From Ilumatobacteraceae bacterium (lineage in GTDB: Bacteria; Actinomycetota; Acidimicrobiia; Acidimicrobiales; Ilumatobacteraceae): 64,000 bases of DNA. Under the pieces are notes generated by a model that worked only from the letters and a program-made list of their open reading frames with translations, was not told the DNA's origin and ran no database searches. Position 1 is the stretch's first letter. Each line of letters begins with the position of its first letter. The stretch spans positions 434,001 to 498,000 of the forward strand of contig JAJTEL010000002.1 of NCBI GenBank assembly GCA_021299715.1, written 5' to 3'. The translations under genes were made by a program, and so were the position numbers. This document shows positions 16,433-24,922 of the stretch, piece by piece.

Positions 16433-17521
16433 ATGGCTGATCAACGTCCTCTCAATCCCGATGCTCTCAAGATGTTCTCTTTCGTGGTGTTCTCGAAACT
16501 TGAGGGAGCGGTTACAGCCGGAATGATTCATCTTGGTGACACCTTGGGTCTGTATTCCACTTTGGCCGAGCGTCCCGACGGTGAAACAACCGCTAGTTTG
16601 GCTGCACGGTCTGGTTTGCACGAACGTTGGGTGCGCGAATGGATTCACAACCAAGTGGCGGCAAACATTGTGTCGTGCGTCGATCTATCCGCCGATGAGC
16701 CGTTGTTCTATCTCACTCCCGAAGCAGTTGCCGTTTTAGCTACTCCTCAACATCCTGCATACGGAATGGGAATGTTTCATCGCTTGCCCCAGACAATGGG
16801 TGCACTGCACCAAATGCCTGAATCCTTTCGCACAGGAATTGGACACGACTATGACTCTCATGGTCCCGAAGGTGCAGTGGGAATTGAACGCAGTTTTGAA
16901 CCCTGGAATCAGAATTTTCTCATTCCAAAGGTCATCCCGGCCTTGTCAGGAATGCACCAGAAGCTTTCTGCTGGCGCACGAGTGGCCGATATCGGATGCG
17001 GTGCTGGTGGTCTCGCAATTTTGCTTGCCAAGACCTACCCAAATTCAGAGATCATTGGGTACGACATCTCGCGTCACGCTCTAGACCGAGCACATGAACG
17101 CTTGCGTGAAGAACGGCTGAGCAACGTTTCTTTTGCAGACCCACGCGACACCCCTATAGACGGAACATTCGATTTGATATGTACGTTCGATTGCATTCAC
17201 GACATGACTCATCCAACAGAAATGATGAAGACAATTCGTCGCTCATTATCCGAAGACGGAACATGGTTACTTGTGGACATTAAAGCCCACGACTCTCTGG
17301 AATTGAATGTCACGAAAAATCCAATGGCGTCTCTGTTGTACGGGATCAGTGTTTTGAGCTGCATGTCTTCCGCTATGTCTGCCCCGGACGCAGAGGGGCT
17401 CGGCACGCTCGGCCTGTCTGCGACACGTGCTGAAGACATGGCTCGTTCTGCTGGATTCTCGTCTTTTCAGCGTCTAGATATAGATCACAACGTGAACGCC
17501 TTTTACGAAATTCGGCCATAA
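16433..17521 (+). CDS. SAM-dependent class I methyltransferase
   Basis: 362-residue methyltransferase. An N-terminal winged-helix-like part (residues 1-110; TLAERPDGETTASLAARSGL and a WVREW segment) resembles the dimerisation domain of O-methyltransferase families. The SAM-binding motif I is VADIGCGAGGLA near residues 183-194, followed by IIGYDIS and a CTFDCIHDM motif. The substrate is unknown. Two in-frame GTG codons lie just before the ATG at 16433; the ATG is preferred because TAATGT ends six bases upstream. It converges on the M23 peptidase gene across a terminator hairpin. Confidence 0.87.
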   Translation: MADQRPLNPDALKMFSFVVFSKLEGAVTAGMIHLGDTLGLYSTLAERPDGETTASLAARSGLHERWVREWIHNQVAANIVSCVDLSADEPLFYLTPEAVAVLATPQHPAYGMGMFHRLPQTMGALHQMPESFRTGIGHDYDSHGPEGAVGIERSFEPWNQNFLIPKVIPALSGMHQKLSAGARVADIGCGAGGLAILLAKTYPNSEIIGYDISRHALDRAHERLREERLSNVSFADPRDTPIDGTFDLICTFDCIHDMTHPTEMMKTIRRSLSEDGTWLLVDIKAHDSLELNVTKNPMASLLYGISVLSCMSSAMSAPDAEGLGTLGLSATRAEDMARSAGFSSFQRLDIDHNVNAFYEIRP

Positions 17522-17525
17522 ACAC

Positions 17526-17569
17526 AAAACTCCCGGCTTGCCGTGGATCAGTGGCAAACCGGGAGCGAT
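17526..17569 (-). terminator. Rho-independent terminator of the M23 peptidase gene
   Basis: Thirteen-base inverted repeat, CTCCCGGCTTGCC at 17530-17542 and GGCAAACCGGGAG at 17553-17565, with one mismatch and a ten-base loop. On the reverse strand the stem is followed by TTTTGTGTT, so it best terminates the leftward gene; rightward transcripts would form the same stem without a U-tract. It is the only clear terminator between convergent genes in the window. Confidence 0.85.
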
Positions 17570-17581
17570 TGTGTGGATCAA

Positions 17582-18976
17582 CTAGGGGATAGGAAGTGGT
17601 GTAGTCACGTTGCAAGCGTCTACTGCAGCAACGATTGATGTTGGATCAATTGCTTCTCCACCACGTGGATGAACTTCGAAGTGCAAGTGTGGTGTGTTTG
17701 TTCCACCGGTCTTGCCGTTGTATCCAATGACCTGGCCGGCCTTCACTTTGGTTCCAACGGTGATGCCTTCTGCAATGGCCTTGAAGTGCCCGTAGAAGAA
17801 ATATGTTCCATCGGCAGTTGTTAAACGAACACCGTTACCGGCGAGGCGATCTGTAGCAGTGCTGTATGTCTTTGTAATGGTTCCATCAGCGACGGCGTAG
17901 ATGAGGTTTCCTTCGTTGGCAATGATGTCAACACCAAGGTGAAGTCGGCCACCGCCACGTGGTGCGTGCCAGGTGTTTTCAAATGAACATGGGCCTTGAA
18001 CAGGGAACACGTTGATCTGAACTGCTGGAGGAGCAACAACACCAAGAGCAATTCCGGTGCGTGTGTCAAGGCGACCCGTTACGGCGAGACCCTTGGACGT
18101 TTGGAAAGCCTGAATGGCAACAGTGGTTGCACCACCAAAGATTCCGTCAGCTCCACCTTTCACTGTGATGCCTGCAGCAATTAACGCGTTCTGAACGAGA
18201 CGAACTGAGTCACCGCGGTTTCCGCGAACAGGAAGTTTTGTGAGGAAATTTGCTGGTGCAGGTGCTGCGACAGGCGCGGCAACTGGTGCAGCCACAGGAA
18301 CTGCGACGGGAGCTGGTGCGATGAGGCCAAGTGCAGAAGCGGTAGCCACGTCGAGAAGGCCGTTCACCGGAAGTCCCTTAGCGGTTTGGAATGCCTGAAG
18401 AGTTGCTGTTGTTCCGGATCCGAACATGCCGTCAATTCCTCCACGGACTGTCATTCCGGCGCTCTTCAACGCGTTCTGAACGAGACGAACTGAGTCACCG
18501 CGGTTTCCGCGAACAGGAAGAGTTTGTGCTGTGAGTGGGTATGTGACTGCTGGAATAGTTGTAGTTGGTGCAGCAGTTGTTGTGGGCGCAGCAGTCGTGG
18601 CAGGGGCCTGAGTTGTTGTGGATGGAGCCGCAACCTTCAGTACTCGTGCGGTTGCAACGTCGACAACGCCAGTCACCTTCAGGCCAACAACTTTTTGAAA
18701 GGTTTTCAAGGCTGCAAGAGTGCGCTTGTCGAAAATTCCGGTTGCTCCGCCACGCAATGTGAAGCCGTTACGCATGATTGCTTGTTGAACTGCAACGACA
18801 TGAGGGCCCTGTTCTCCAAATTTCGGCTGGCCAGGTGCGGTTCGAGTTGCGGCAACGTTCGAGATGGCTTGACCTGTAGAGGCCTGAGCGACTCCTGGAA
18901 CTGCGATGAGTGCCATGCCGGCTACTGCTGTAGCCAAGGCAATGCGGGTGATGAAGTGTGAACGGTTGTGAGACAT
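17582..18976 (-). CDS. Secreted peptidoglycan-binding M23 metallopeptidase
   Basis: 464-residue exported protein. A signal peptide (residues 1-32, ending AQA) is followed by three peptidoglycan-binding type 1 domains at about 50-112, 153-216 and 248-312, separated by Thr/Ala/Pro-rich linkers, and a C-terminal M23/LytM domain (about 335-455) with HLGVD and HLHFEVHP zinc motifs. It should cleave peptide cross-links in the wall outside the cell. Domains two and three each open with LPVRGNRGDSVRLVQNAL, encoded by a nearly identical DNA repeat. AAGGGAG lies seven bases before the ATG, a proper ribosome site, and a strong terminator follows the gene. Confidence 0.93.
   Translation of the reverse strand: MSHNRSHFITRIALATAVAGMALIAVPGVAQASTGQAISNVAATRTAPGQPKFGEQGPHVVAVQQAIMRNGFTLRGGATGIFDKRTLAALKTFQKVVGLKVTGVVDVATARVLKVAAPSTTTQAPATTAAPTTTAAPTTTIPAVTYPLTAQTLPVRGNRGDSVRLVQNALKSAGMTVRGGIDGMFGSGTTATLQAFQTAKGLPVNGLLDVATASALGLIAPAPVAVPVAAPVAAPVAAPAPANFLTKLPVRGNRGDSVRLVQNALIAAGITVKGGADGIFGGATTVAIQAFQTSKGLAVTGRLDTRTGIALGVVAPPAVQINVFPVQGPCSFENTWHAPRGGGRLHLGVDIIANEGNLIYAVADGTITKTYSTATDRLAGNGVRLTTADGTYFFYGHFKAIAEGITVGTKVKAGQVIGYNGKTGGTNTPHLHFEVHPRGGEAIDPTSIVAAVDACNVTTPLPIP
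18183..18235 (-). repeat. 53-base direct repeat, copy in PG-binding domain 3
   Basis: Identical over 53 bases to 18468-18520, 285 bases away. It codes for the start of the third peptidoglycan-binding domain; flanking domain sequence has diverged much more. Confidence 0.95.
18468..18520 (-). repeat. 53-base direct repeat, copy in PG-binding domain 2
   Basis: Second copy of the perfect repeat, at the start of the second peptidoglycan-binding domain of the M23 peptidase gene. Confidence 0.95.
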
Positions 18977-18983
18977 CTGTCTG

Positions 18984-18990
18984 CTCCCTT
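18984..18990 (-). promoter_or_regulatory. Shine-Dalgarno site of the M23 peptidase gene
   Basis: AAGGGAG on the reverse strand, seven bases before the ATG at 18976. It supports that start and a transcript with a real leader, unlike most first genes here. Confidence 0.7.
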
Positions 18991-19149
18991 GTTGATCCGC
19001 AATAGGGATCGGCAGGGCTGGACAGAACTTGAGAGATTTCTCACGGAAAATGTTTAACTAACCACGGAGAGTGGTTTAGGTGTTCGTGTGACTACAGAAA
19101 GTGACGGGAAACGGGATGACGCCGCTGTTAGGTAGTGGCTCTGGAGCGG
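18991..19149 (-). promoter_or_regulatory. Leader and promoter region of the M23 peptidase gene
   Basis: The longest non-coding stretch of the window. On the reverse strand it holds an inverted repeat AACCAC-TCTCC-GTGGTT (19060-19076) and, nearer the gene, a GATCC-CTATTGC-GGATC hairpin. It does not match the conserved core of the c-di-AMP riboswitch often found before actinobacterial wall hydrolases. Whether the hairpins regulate is unknown. Confidence 0.35.
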
Positions 19150-20256
19150 TTAGGCGCTGAAGCCGTCGGCGACGCCAGAGAAGCCCGAAGGCTGGTGTGC
19201 ACCAAGAACAAGGGTCTCAAGAACCCCAATCCCTTCATGGTGCTCGCCAGAAGATGACGAAAAGGCGACCCGACTCAATGTTTGTACGTGCAGATGGTGC
19301 ATGGCTGTGGGGTCTGGCACCGGAAGCGAAAACCTGTCTGAGTCGACGACTAATTCACCCTTCCATGTGCCGTGGCTCCATTCAGGATGGAGATAGCCCA
19401 AACCGAACATCTGGAAATGAAGGATTGGCTCAAAGACCAATGTTGCAGACGACGAAGCAAATTCGTAGTTCAACGTGAACCGTTGAGCACGCCGAGTACC
19501 TGGTTCCCACTCGAAGTCATATGTCAATCCATGCGCATGTTGGATGGTGTCTGGCCCAGTCAGGAGTGCACCGGATTCGTGCCACCGTTCACCGCTAGAA
19601 AACTCGTTGACGTCGAACATTGTGCCGAATGTGTCGAAGCACACCGGAGCCCACAGCCAATAGAACTGCGGTGCACTAACAACAGGAGCGCCCATTTGCA
19701 CTCTTTCGCCAATCCCACGAATACCCCACGACCTGTCGCGAGATCCCACAACATCGTGATGTATTTCGGTTCGTTGGCCGTCTATTTCTATGTATCCATT
19801 CCACGATCCAAGCTGCGTAAGGCGGGTGTAGTGCATGGTTGTTCTGTTGCCAGTACTGACGTGAAACGGCGGTTCTTCGTATGGAAGAGACGACGCAGTG
19901 AAATGCAAGTCCGCCGTTATTCCGTGTTCAGGAGATGACACAGATATGTGGTGGCGTTTCAGGGGTTCAACAATGTCAATCGTGATAGGTCCAACGGACA
20001 TGCACTGCATGCGATCAAAAGGAGCTCGGGCGGAAGAGTGAAGATTAATTTGTTCACCATTCTTGATGACGCTGAACGAACTGTCCATCACATGACGATT
20101 GGGATACAGACCCATTGCTAAGGCAAAGAAGATAGAACCGTCTTTTGAGTAACCATTGAAGAAGTACCTGTCGTAGTGATTCGGATCACCAGATTCCGGA
20201 TGCGCCACGGGCTGCCAGGTTTGGTGAATCGGGTAGTCATCGAACGAGGTAATCAT
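19150..20256 (-). CDS. Conserved hypothetical protein
   Basis: 368-residue soluble protein without signal peptide or membrane segment. The opening, YPIHQTWQPVAHPESGDPNH, and a central HHDVVGSRDRSWGIR motif are features I associate with a beta-rich family of unknown function common in actinobacteria (possibly the DUF7064/7065 group); this assignment is from memory and unverified. Many aromatic residues and alternating strands suggest a lipocalin-like or CrtC-like beta-barrel. The ATG at 20256 is chosen because reverse-strand TACGGT ends seven bases upstream; GTG 20274 would add six residues. It is divergent from ctaA. Confidence 0.75.
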   Translation of the reverse strand: MITSFDDYPIHQTWQPVAHPESGDPNHYDRYFFNGYSKDGSIFFALAMGLYPNRHVMDSSFSVIKNGEQINLHSSARAPFDRMQCMSVGPITIDIVEPLKRHHISVSSPEHGITADLHFTASSLPYEEPPFHVSTGNRTTMHYTRLTQLGSWNGYIEIDGQRTEIHHDVVGSRDRSWGIRGIGERVQMGAPVVSAPQFYWLWAPVCFDTFGTMFDVNEFSSGERWHESGALLTGPDTIQHAHGLTYDFEWEPGTRRAQRFTLNYEFASSSATLVFEPILHFQMFGLGYLHPEWSHGTWKGELVVDSDRFSLPVPDPTAMHHLHVQTLSRVAFSSSSGEHHEGIGVLETLVLGAHQPSGFSGVADGFSA

Positions 20257-20263
20257 GACTGTG

Positions 20264-20269
20264 ACCGTA
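20264..20269 (-). promoter_or_regulatory. -10 element TACGGT of the conserved hypothetical gene
   Basis: Reverse-strand TACGGT ends seven bases before the ATG at 20256. Confidence 0.5.
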
Positions 20270-20319
20270 GCCACTTTCCATTGATTGTCAGAAAGTGGGA
20301 CACATTGGTCGCCGAGCCC

Positions 20320-20325
20320 TACAGT
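20320..20325 (+). promoter_or_regulatory. -10 element TACAGT of ctaA
   Basis: TACAGT ends six bases before the GTG at 20332 and decides that start among several in-frame alternatives. Confidence 0.5.
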
Positions 20326-20331
20326 TTTGGC

Positions 20332-21213
20332 GTGGCTCGTGTGTCGGAAAAATCGTTTCGCGTTGTCACTGGCGCCGCACTTGGTTCGCTCTGCGTCATT
20401 GTTTTCACTGGTGCGCTAGTTCGATTAACGGGATCGGGACTGGGTTGTAGTGATTGGCCACGTTGCAACGAGGAAAAATTCGTCGATGTTTCTTCGGGCC
20501 ACACATTTATTGAACAAGCCAACCGGTTGTTCACGGGGGTGGTATCGGCCAGCGTTATTGCTGCGGTGTTGCTGGCACACCTTCGTCGTCCATACAGAAG
20601 AGACCTCGTGCTTTTGGCATGGAGTCTGGTGATTGGTGTGCTTGCTCAGGTCATCATTGGTGGAATTGTGGTTCTCACCGGACTAAACCCGTACGCCAAT
20701 ATGGCGCACTTCTTAGTCTCGCTCGTGCTTATTGCTTCTGCATTACTGCTGTATCGACGTGCGGCTGTCCCGAATGATTTTTCTTGGTGGCGTTCGGTTC
20801 CACGCGAATATCACCTACGACACGGCATTCTTGTTGTTGCGTCACTTGTGGCCATCGTGACTGGCACTGTTGTTACCGCCACCGGACCTCATGCTGGCGG
20901 CGAAGACGCTGTTCGATTCGGATTCGATTTGGTGACAGTTGCTCGAATTCACAGCATTTCGGTTCTTACAACCGTTGCCACCTTGTTGTTTTTTATGTTT
21001 TCTGTCAGAAAAACTAACGAGATTGATTTGCGTGAGTCACTGAACACACTTGCATTTGTGGCCGTGACTCAAGGGGGCGTTGGCTACTTGCAATATTTCA
21101 CAGGGGTACCAGTTGTCCTTGTGGCAGCACACATAGTCGGCGCTGTCAGTTTTTTCATTGCCGTTCTCAATACATTTTTTGTTCCGCTACCGAAGAACAT
21201 TGGGGCGTCTTAG
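20332..21213 (+). CDS. ctaA: Heme A synthase (COX15/CtaA family)
   Basis: Membrane enzyme that oxidises the C8 methyl group of heme O to give heme A for aa3-type cytochrome oxidase. 293 residues with eight hydrophobic segments arranged as two similar halves. RLTGSGLGCSDWPRC near the first helix is diagnostic, and histidines in NMAHFLVS, RIHSISV and AAHIVGA match heme-ligand positions; the first-half position usually written EHxHR reads EQANR, a change I recall from actinobacterial forms. The open frame runs upstream into the neighbouring gene; GTG 20332 is chosen from the TACAGT signal. Its TAG stop interlocks with the convergent phosphatase stop (TTAG). Confidence 0.93.
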   Translation: MARVSEKSFRVVTGAALGSLCVIVFTGALVRLTGSGLGCSDWPRCNEEKFVDVSSGHTFIEQANRLFTGVVSASVIAAVLLAHLRRPYRRDLVLLAWSLVIGVLAQVIIGGIVVLTGLNPYANMAHFLVSLVLIASALLLYRRAAVPNDFSWWRSVPREYHLRHGILVVASLVAIVTGTVVTATGPHAGGEDAVRFGFDLVTVARIHSISVLTTVATLLFFMFSVRKTNEIDLRESLNTLAFVAVTQGGVGYLQYFTGVPVVLVAAHIVGAVSFFIAVLNTFFVPLPKNIGAS

Positions 21214-21905
21214 CGAGGCACAGTGTGAATAATGTCGTAAAGGTGGGAACAATCGTTCACTCCAATGACATTGAATGTGTCTGAAATATTGACGGTTGTA
21301 ATGCTGGTGTTCTCAACCATCATCCACAGAGATCGTTCAGTGCCAAGAATGTGCGCCAAAAATGCATTGATGACACCACCGTGACATACAACTGCGATTG
21401 ATTGGCCGCGATGATTGCGCGCTAGATCATGAATTCGTTGTGATACTCGAACACGAAACGCTTCGTCACCTTCACCATTTGGAATCCCGTCCCATGTTCC
21501 CCGTAAACGCCATTCAAGAAACTCTGGGTCAGAGGTGGCAGCCCTACGGCGAAACTCTCCGTGACTCCAATCGCCAAGTCGCACCTCTTCAAGATCTTCA
21601 TAAATGACGGGGGAGAGGTTGTGGTGAGTCGACACGGCCTGGGCAGTGTCGACCGCACGTTTGAGATGACTGGAGTACACGGCGTCCAACCGCGTGCGAG
21701 ATAAACGCTCACCAAGAAGAAGGGCCTGCCGGTTCCCTTCGTCATGGAGTGGTGGATCTGCACTGTCTGTACTACCAGGCACGATGTCTGCACTTCGCCC
21801 GTGACGGATGAGTAGTACTCGACAGGCGTCTCCCACGCTTGGATCAAGCGTGGGTTGAGGAACGCTGGTTGAGTCGGGATTCTGGGTGCCTGATGCTGCT
21901 GTCAC
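21210..21905 (-). CDS. Histidine phosphatase superfamily protein
   Basis: 231-residue phosphoglycerate-mutase-like protein. The catalytic LLIRHGRS motif and second histidine AVVCHGGVINAF are both present, with a DAVYSSHLKRAVDTA segment typical of broad phosphatases. About 30 low-complexity residues precede the core. The GTG at 21905 is chosen so the gene does not run into the divergent enoyl-CoA hydratase gene 18 bases away; reverse-strand CAAACT ends seven bases upstream, a weak -10. The C-terminal part resembles that of the phosphatase at 28916-29530. Substrate unknown. Confidence 0.87.
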   Translation of the reverse strand: MTAASGTQNPDSTSVPQPTLDPSVGDACRVLLIRHGRSADIVPGSTDSADPPLHDEGNRQALLLGERLSRTRLDAVYSSHLKRAVDTAQAVSTHHNLSPVIYEDLEEVRLGDWSHGEFRRRAATSDPEFLEWRLRGTWDGIPNGEGDEAFRVRVSQRIHDLARNHRGQSIAVVCHGGVINAFLAHILGTERSLWMMVENTSITTVNISDTFNVIGVNDCSHLYDIIHTVPR

Positions 21906-21911
21906 GCTTGC

Positions 21912-21917
21912 TAGTTT
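21912..21917 (+). promoter_or_regulatory. -10 element TAGTTT of the enoyl-CoA hydratase gene
   Basis: TAGTTT ends six bases before the ATG at 21924. Confidence 0.55.
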
Positions 21918-21923
21918 GCCCGC

Positions 21924-22730
21924 ATGGCTCAAGAAGATGAAGTACTGCTGGAAATATCCGACCACATCGGAACAATCACCCTGAATGCTCCTGGTCGAAT
22001 GAACACGATCTCTGGGAAAATGCTGGATCAACTGTCTCAAAAGTTTCTTGAAGCAGACAAGAACCCCGATGTTCGTTGCATCATTCTGACGGGAGCAGGT
22101 CGAGCATTTTGTGCAGGACTCGACTTGGGGTCACAGGCTGGAAAGACCGAATCTCTCGGAGTACTCGATGACACCGGCGCCAACATGGTCGAGTTCAACA
22201 TTCGCGACACTCCGCCCATTGTCTTGCATGGAATCGATACTCCAGTTGTATGCGCACTCAACGGAGGTGCAGCCGGATACGGACTCGACATTGCCTTGGG
22301 CTGCGATATACGAATTGCTGCCGACACCGCCAAGATGGCGCCGGGATTTGCCAAGCGTGGAATTTTGCCAGAGAGCGGCGGAACGTGGCTTCTTCCAAGA
22401 ATTGTCGGATATGCACGTGCAGCCGAAATTGCGTTTACTGGTCGCACACTGAATGCGAACGAGTGCCTTGAACTGGGCTTGGTTAACGATGTTGTGCCTG
22501 CCGACCAACTCATTGATAGAGCGCGAGAAATGGCTGGCGAGATTGCTTCAAACGCACCTCTTGCCGTGCGGGCCATCAAGAGAATGATGCGAGCAGCAGA
22601 AACTGAAACATTTGAGCAGAATGTCCACCACGTATTTCTTCAATTGTTGCCGTTGTTCCGAACACAAGACTTCAAAGAAGGTGTGGCAGCTTTCATTGAG
22701 AAGCGCCAACCGAATTTCAAAGGTCGTTAA
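21924..22730 (+). CDS. Enoyl-CoA hydratase/isomerase family protein
   Basis: Crotonase-fold enzyme of 268 residues, probably acting on acyl-CoA in beta-oxidation or a related pathway. GAGRAFCAGLDLGSQ is the first oxyanion-hole segment, and ALNGGAAGYGLDIALGCD the second. The catalytic glutamate expected in the RGILPESGGTWLLPR segment is present (PESGG), favouring hydratase activity. The C-terminal helix region (FKEGVAAFIEKRQPNFKGR) is typical of the family. The J-domain gene starts five bases after its stop. The exact substrate chain length cannot be read. Confidence 0.92.
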   Translation: MAQEDEVLLEISDHIGTITLNAPGRMNTISGKMLDQLSQKFLEADKNPDVRCIILTGAGRAFCAGLDLGSQAGKTESLGVLDDTGANMVEFNIRDTPPIVLHGIDTPVVCALNGGAAGYGLDIALGCDIRIAADTAKMAPGFAKRGILPESGGTWLLPRIVGYARAAEIAFTGRTLNANECLELGLVNDVVPADQLIDRAREMAGEIASNAPLAVRAIKRMMRAAETETFEQNVHHVFLQLLPLFRTQDFKEGVAAFIEKRQPNFKGR

Positions 22731-22735
22731 CCCTT

Positions 22736-23278
22736 GTGACCGAGCGCTCCGCATTTGACATATTGGGAGTGCCATCTACTGCAACTGAAGCAACCATTCG
22801 GTCGGCGTGGAAGAAGTTGGCCGCACAACATCATCCTGACGTTGGTGGCAAGCACGAAACAATGTTGGCAATTAACGAGGCCTTTGAAACTGCATTGCGT
22901 CTCATTCGTGCGGGGGTTGAGCCTTCGATCAACAAAAGAACACCACCACCTCCTCCAAAGAATCGTGTGTCCTACGCACTGCGAGACATGTCTAGCTTCA
23001 CCGTTTCCTGTCTTCCCGTAGAGGCGTGGCACTTACTGGAAATTGCTGCAGCACATTGTGGACAAACCATCGACGAAGAACCTCCATACGTGATGGAATT
23101 CTTCCTACATGACGCTCCCTTCGATGACGTTCAGGATGCATGGTGTCGCTGCGAACTTTCTCCGGAGGCTGGCGCAACCACGGTGCACCTCGCCTTGATA
23201 AACGCCCCGCGACATTTTGGCGTGGAGGACCTACGAGATTTCCTCGTTGACACCATCAACGAAGTATCCGACGACTAA
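22736..23278 (+). CDS. J-domain (DnaJ-like) protein
   Basis: 180-residue protein with an N-terminal J-domain (residues 5-60): FDILGVPSTATEATIRSAWK followed by the HPD motif in QHHPDVGG, the site that stimulates DnaK ATPase. The Gly/Phe and zinc-finger regions of DnaJ are missing; instead there is a roughly 110-residue acidic C-terminal domain that I do not recognise, beginning after a Pro-rich link (PPPPPK). It is probably a specialised DnaK co-chaperone. Starts with GTG, coupled to the hydratase gene, and converges on the Sua5-type gene with one base between the stops. Confidence 0.87.
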   Translation: MTERSAFDILGVPSTATEATIRSAWKKLAAQHHPDVGGKHETMLAINEAFETALRLIRAGVEPSINKRTPPPPPKNRVSYALRDMSSFTVSCLPVEAWHLLEIAAAHCGQTIDEEPPYVMEFFLHDAPFDDVQDAWCRCELSPEAGATTVHLALINAPRHFGVEDLRDFLVDTINEVSDD

Positions 23279-23279
23279 T

Positions 23280-24203
23280 TCAGTCGTGGTGTGCAGCCTT
23301 GGTGAGACGGTCGCGAATGGCAAGCCCGACACCATCTGACTGGGGGAGAACCGCAATCACAACTTGGCATCCATCTGTGTCTGCTTGTCGCAAGTCTGAA
23401 TACAACTGTTCTGCGTATTCAATGACATCCTCGTGCCAAACAATGCGAGCGATAAGGCCTTGGGATCTGATGTTCTCTAGTTGTTCTTTGGCGTCTTCTA
23501 ATTCACTACACAGGAGAACTTGAGCATTGGGCGAATAATGAGACGCCAACATCCCAGGCGCACGGGAATTCGAAGAATCAAGAAATGGCAAATCGCCCAC
23601 CACTGATGCAACATCGGTTGCTGTAATGGCTCCCGGCCGAAGAATTTTCACACTGGAACCAATGCACTCAACAATGGTTGATTCAAGTCCAACATCACAG
23701 ATACCACCGTCAAGTATGAGATCTACATCGTCTCCAAGATCGGCCAAAACATGTTCAGCCGTTGTGGGGCTTACTTTTCCGAATTTGTTCGCCGACGGCG
23801 CAACAACTCCTGTATCTACTAGGCGTAGCAACTGAAGAGTTAACTCATGTCGAGGAACGCGTAAAGCAACAGTGTCCCTGTTGCCCGTAACCCAGTTCGG
23901 CACTAACTGTGTGCGCTCAACAAGGAGAGTCAGTGGGCCTGGCCAAAATGCAGTTGCCAAGGCATGGGCACTGGGTGGGAACACACCCCAATCAAGACAC
24001 TGTTCTAAAGATGCCAAATGAACTATCAGCGGATGATCTTTGGGTCGGCCCTTCGTTGTAAACACTTTGTTGACTGCACTTTCATTCAGCGCAACAGCAG
24101 CTAAGCCATACACAGTTTCTGTGGGCATGCCAATAATTCCGCCATCACGTAAGACTTCTGCTGCGCGAACGACGTTCGTTGTGATGATTTCAGAATCTGT
24201 CAT
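23280..24203 (-). CDS. L-threonylcarbamoyladenylate synthase (Sua5/YrdC type)
   Basis: Makes threonylcarbamoyl-AMP, the precursor of the t6A base of ANN-decoding tRNAs. The YrdC domain covers about residues 10-200: GMPTETVYGLAA, the basic KGRPKDHPL segment and VAPSANKFGKVSPT are diagnostic. At 307 residues it is the long Sua5 form with a C-terminal Rossmann-like domain (about 210-300) that starts after RAPGMLASHYSPNA, the conserved Sua5 linker. Its start overlaps the stop of the hydrolase gene by four bases, so the two are coupled. Confidence 0.94.
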   Translation of the reverse strand: MTDSEIITTNVVRAAEVLRDGGIIGMPTETVYGLAAVALNESAVNKVFTTKGRPKDHPLIVHLASLEQCLDWGVFPPSAHALATAFWPGPLTLLVERTQLVPNWVTGNRDTVALRVPRHELTLQLLRLVDTGVVAPSANKFGKVSPTTAEHVLADLGDDVDLILDGGICDVGLESTIVECIGSSVKILRPGAITATDVASVVGDLPFLDSSNSRAPGMLASHYSPNAQVLLCSELEDAKEQLENIRSQGLIARIVWHEDVIEYAEQLYSDLRQADTDGCQVVIAVLPQSDGVGLAIRDRLTKAAHHD

Positions 24204-24895
24204 GCAAGAAAGTCAAGAAGAGCGTCGATAAATGCAAAAGATTCTGGGGTAGCGAAGTGATCTGTATTTTTCAAAACAACCAATCGGCCGTTAGGAAATG
24301 CTTTTGCAAGTTGTTCTGCCGGAGCCGTGAAGTCTGCGTCACCAAGAACCACAAGCACTTCGTTATTAAGTGACGCAAGATCGTCCGCACTCACTGGCTC
24401 TGCTGGTGGACGTTTCATAATTGCAGCAAGTGCCGTGATGTCATTGCCTGGTTGGTTTCCGTAATGAGCAAACATTCGGGCAAATGTGTCGTCTTCCGGT
24501 GCGCGTCCTTCAAGCGCATCAATAATGCGTTTGTTCCCGTTTGGGTCAGACTTTTGGAACACACCATCTCCAATTCCTGCAAGCACCACGCGGCGGAATC
24601 TGTGGGGCTCGGCGATGAACGCTCGCAAAATGGTGAGAGCGCCAAGCGAAAATCCGACCGCGTCGACGACCGGGGCGTCATGTGGCAGTTCATTGAGGAA
24701 CCACTGAGGCAAATCGGCGTATGCGTCGGGTTCGTGTGGCTTGTCTTGGTCACCGTGGCCGAGCAAGGTGATTCCCACAACAGAGCGGCCAATGTCCTCT
24801 AGGAGAGCATCAATTCCGGGCTTTTGCCAGGTGTCTCGAAAGGAGCCTGCCCACCCATGAACTAGGACGACGGGGATGTTCTCTGAAGCAGCCAT
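24200..24895 (-). CDS. Alpha/beta hydrolase
   Basis: 231-residue alpha/beta-hydrolase. The oxyanion segment is VLVHGWAGSF, the nucleophile lies in VGFSLGA, and the acid and base are probably in DADFTAP and NTDHFATP. There is no signal peptide. The compact size and a lid rich in Glu/Pro suggest a small-ester or lactone hydrolase; the substrate is unknown. It heads a two-gene leftward unit with the Sua5-type gene. Reverse-strand TACCGT ends six bases before the ATG at 24895. Confidence 0.88.
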   Translation of the reverse strand: MAASENIPVVLVHGWAGSFRDTWQKPGIDALLEDIGRSVVGITLLGHGDQDKPHEPDAYADLPQWFLNELPHDAPVVDAVGFSLGALTILRAFIAEPHRFRRVVLAGIGDGVFQKSDPNGNKRIIDALEGRAPEDDTFARMFAHYGNQPGNDITALAAIMKRPPAEPVSADDLASLNNEVLVVLGDADFTAPAEQLAKAFPNGRLVVLKNTDHFATPESFAFIDALLDFLA

Positions 24896-24901
24896 ACGAA
24901 C

Positions 24902-24907
24902 ACGGTA
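24902..24907 (-). promoter_or_regulatory. -10 element TACCGT of the hydrolase-sua5 unit
   Basis: Reverse-strand TACCGT ends six bases before the ATG at 24895; forward TAGTCT at 24906-24911 overlaps it and could serve guaB1. Confidence 0.55.
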
Positions 24908-24922
24908 GTCTCGTAACGCCCT

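Noticed and set aside
18977-19149. c-di-AMP (ydaO-type) riboswitch before the M23 peptidase gene
   Set aside because: The context is right for actinobacteria, but I do not find the conserved core segments, only two simple hairpins.
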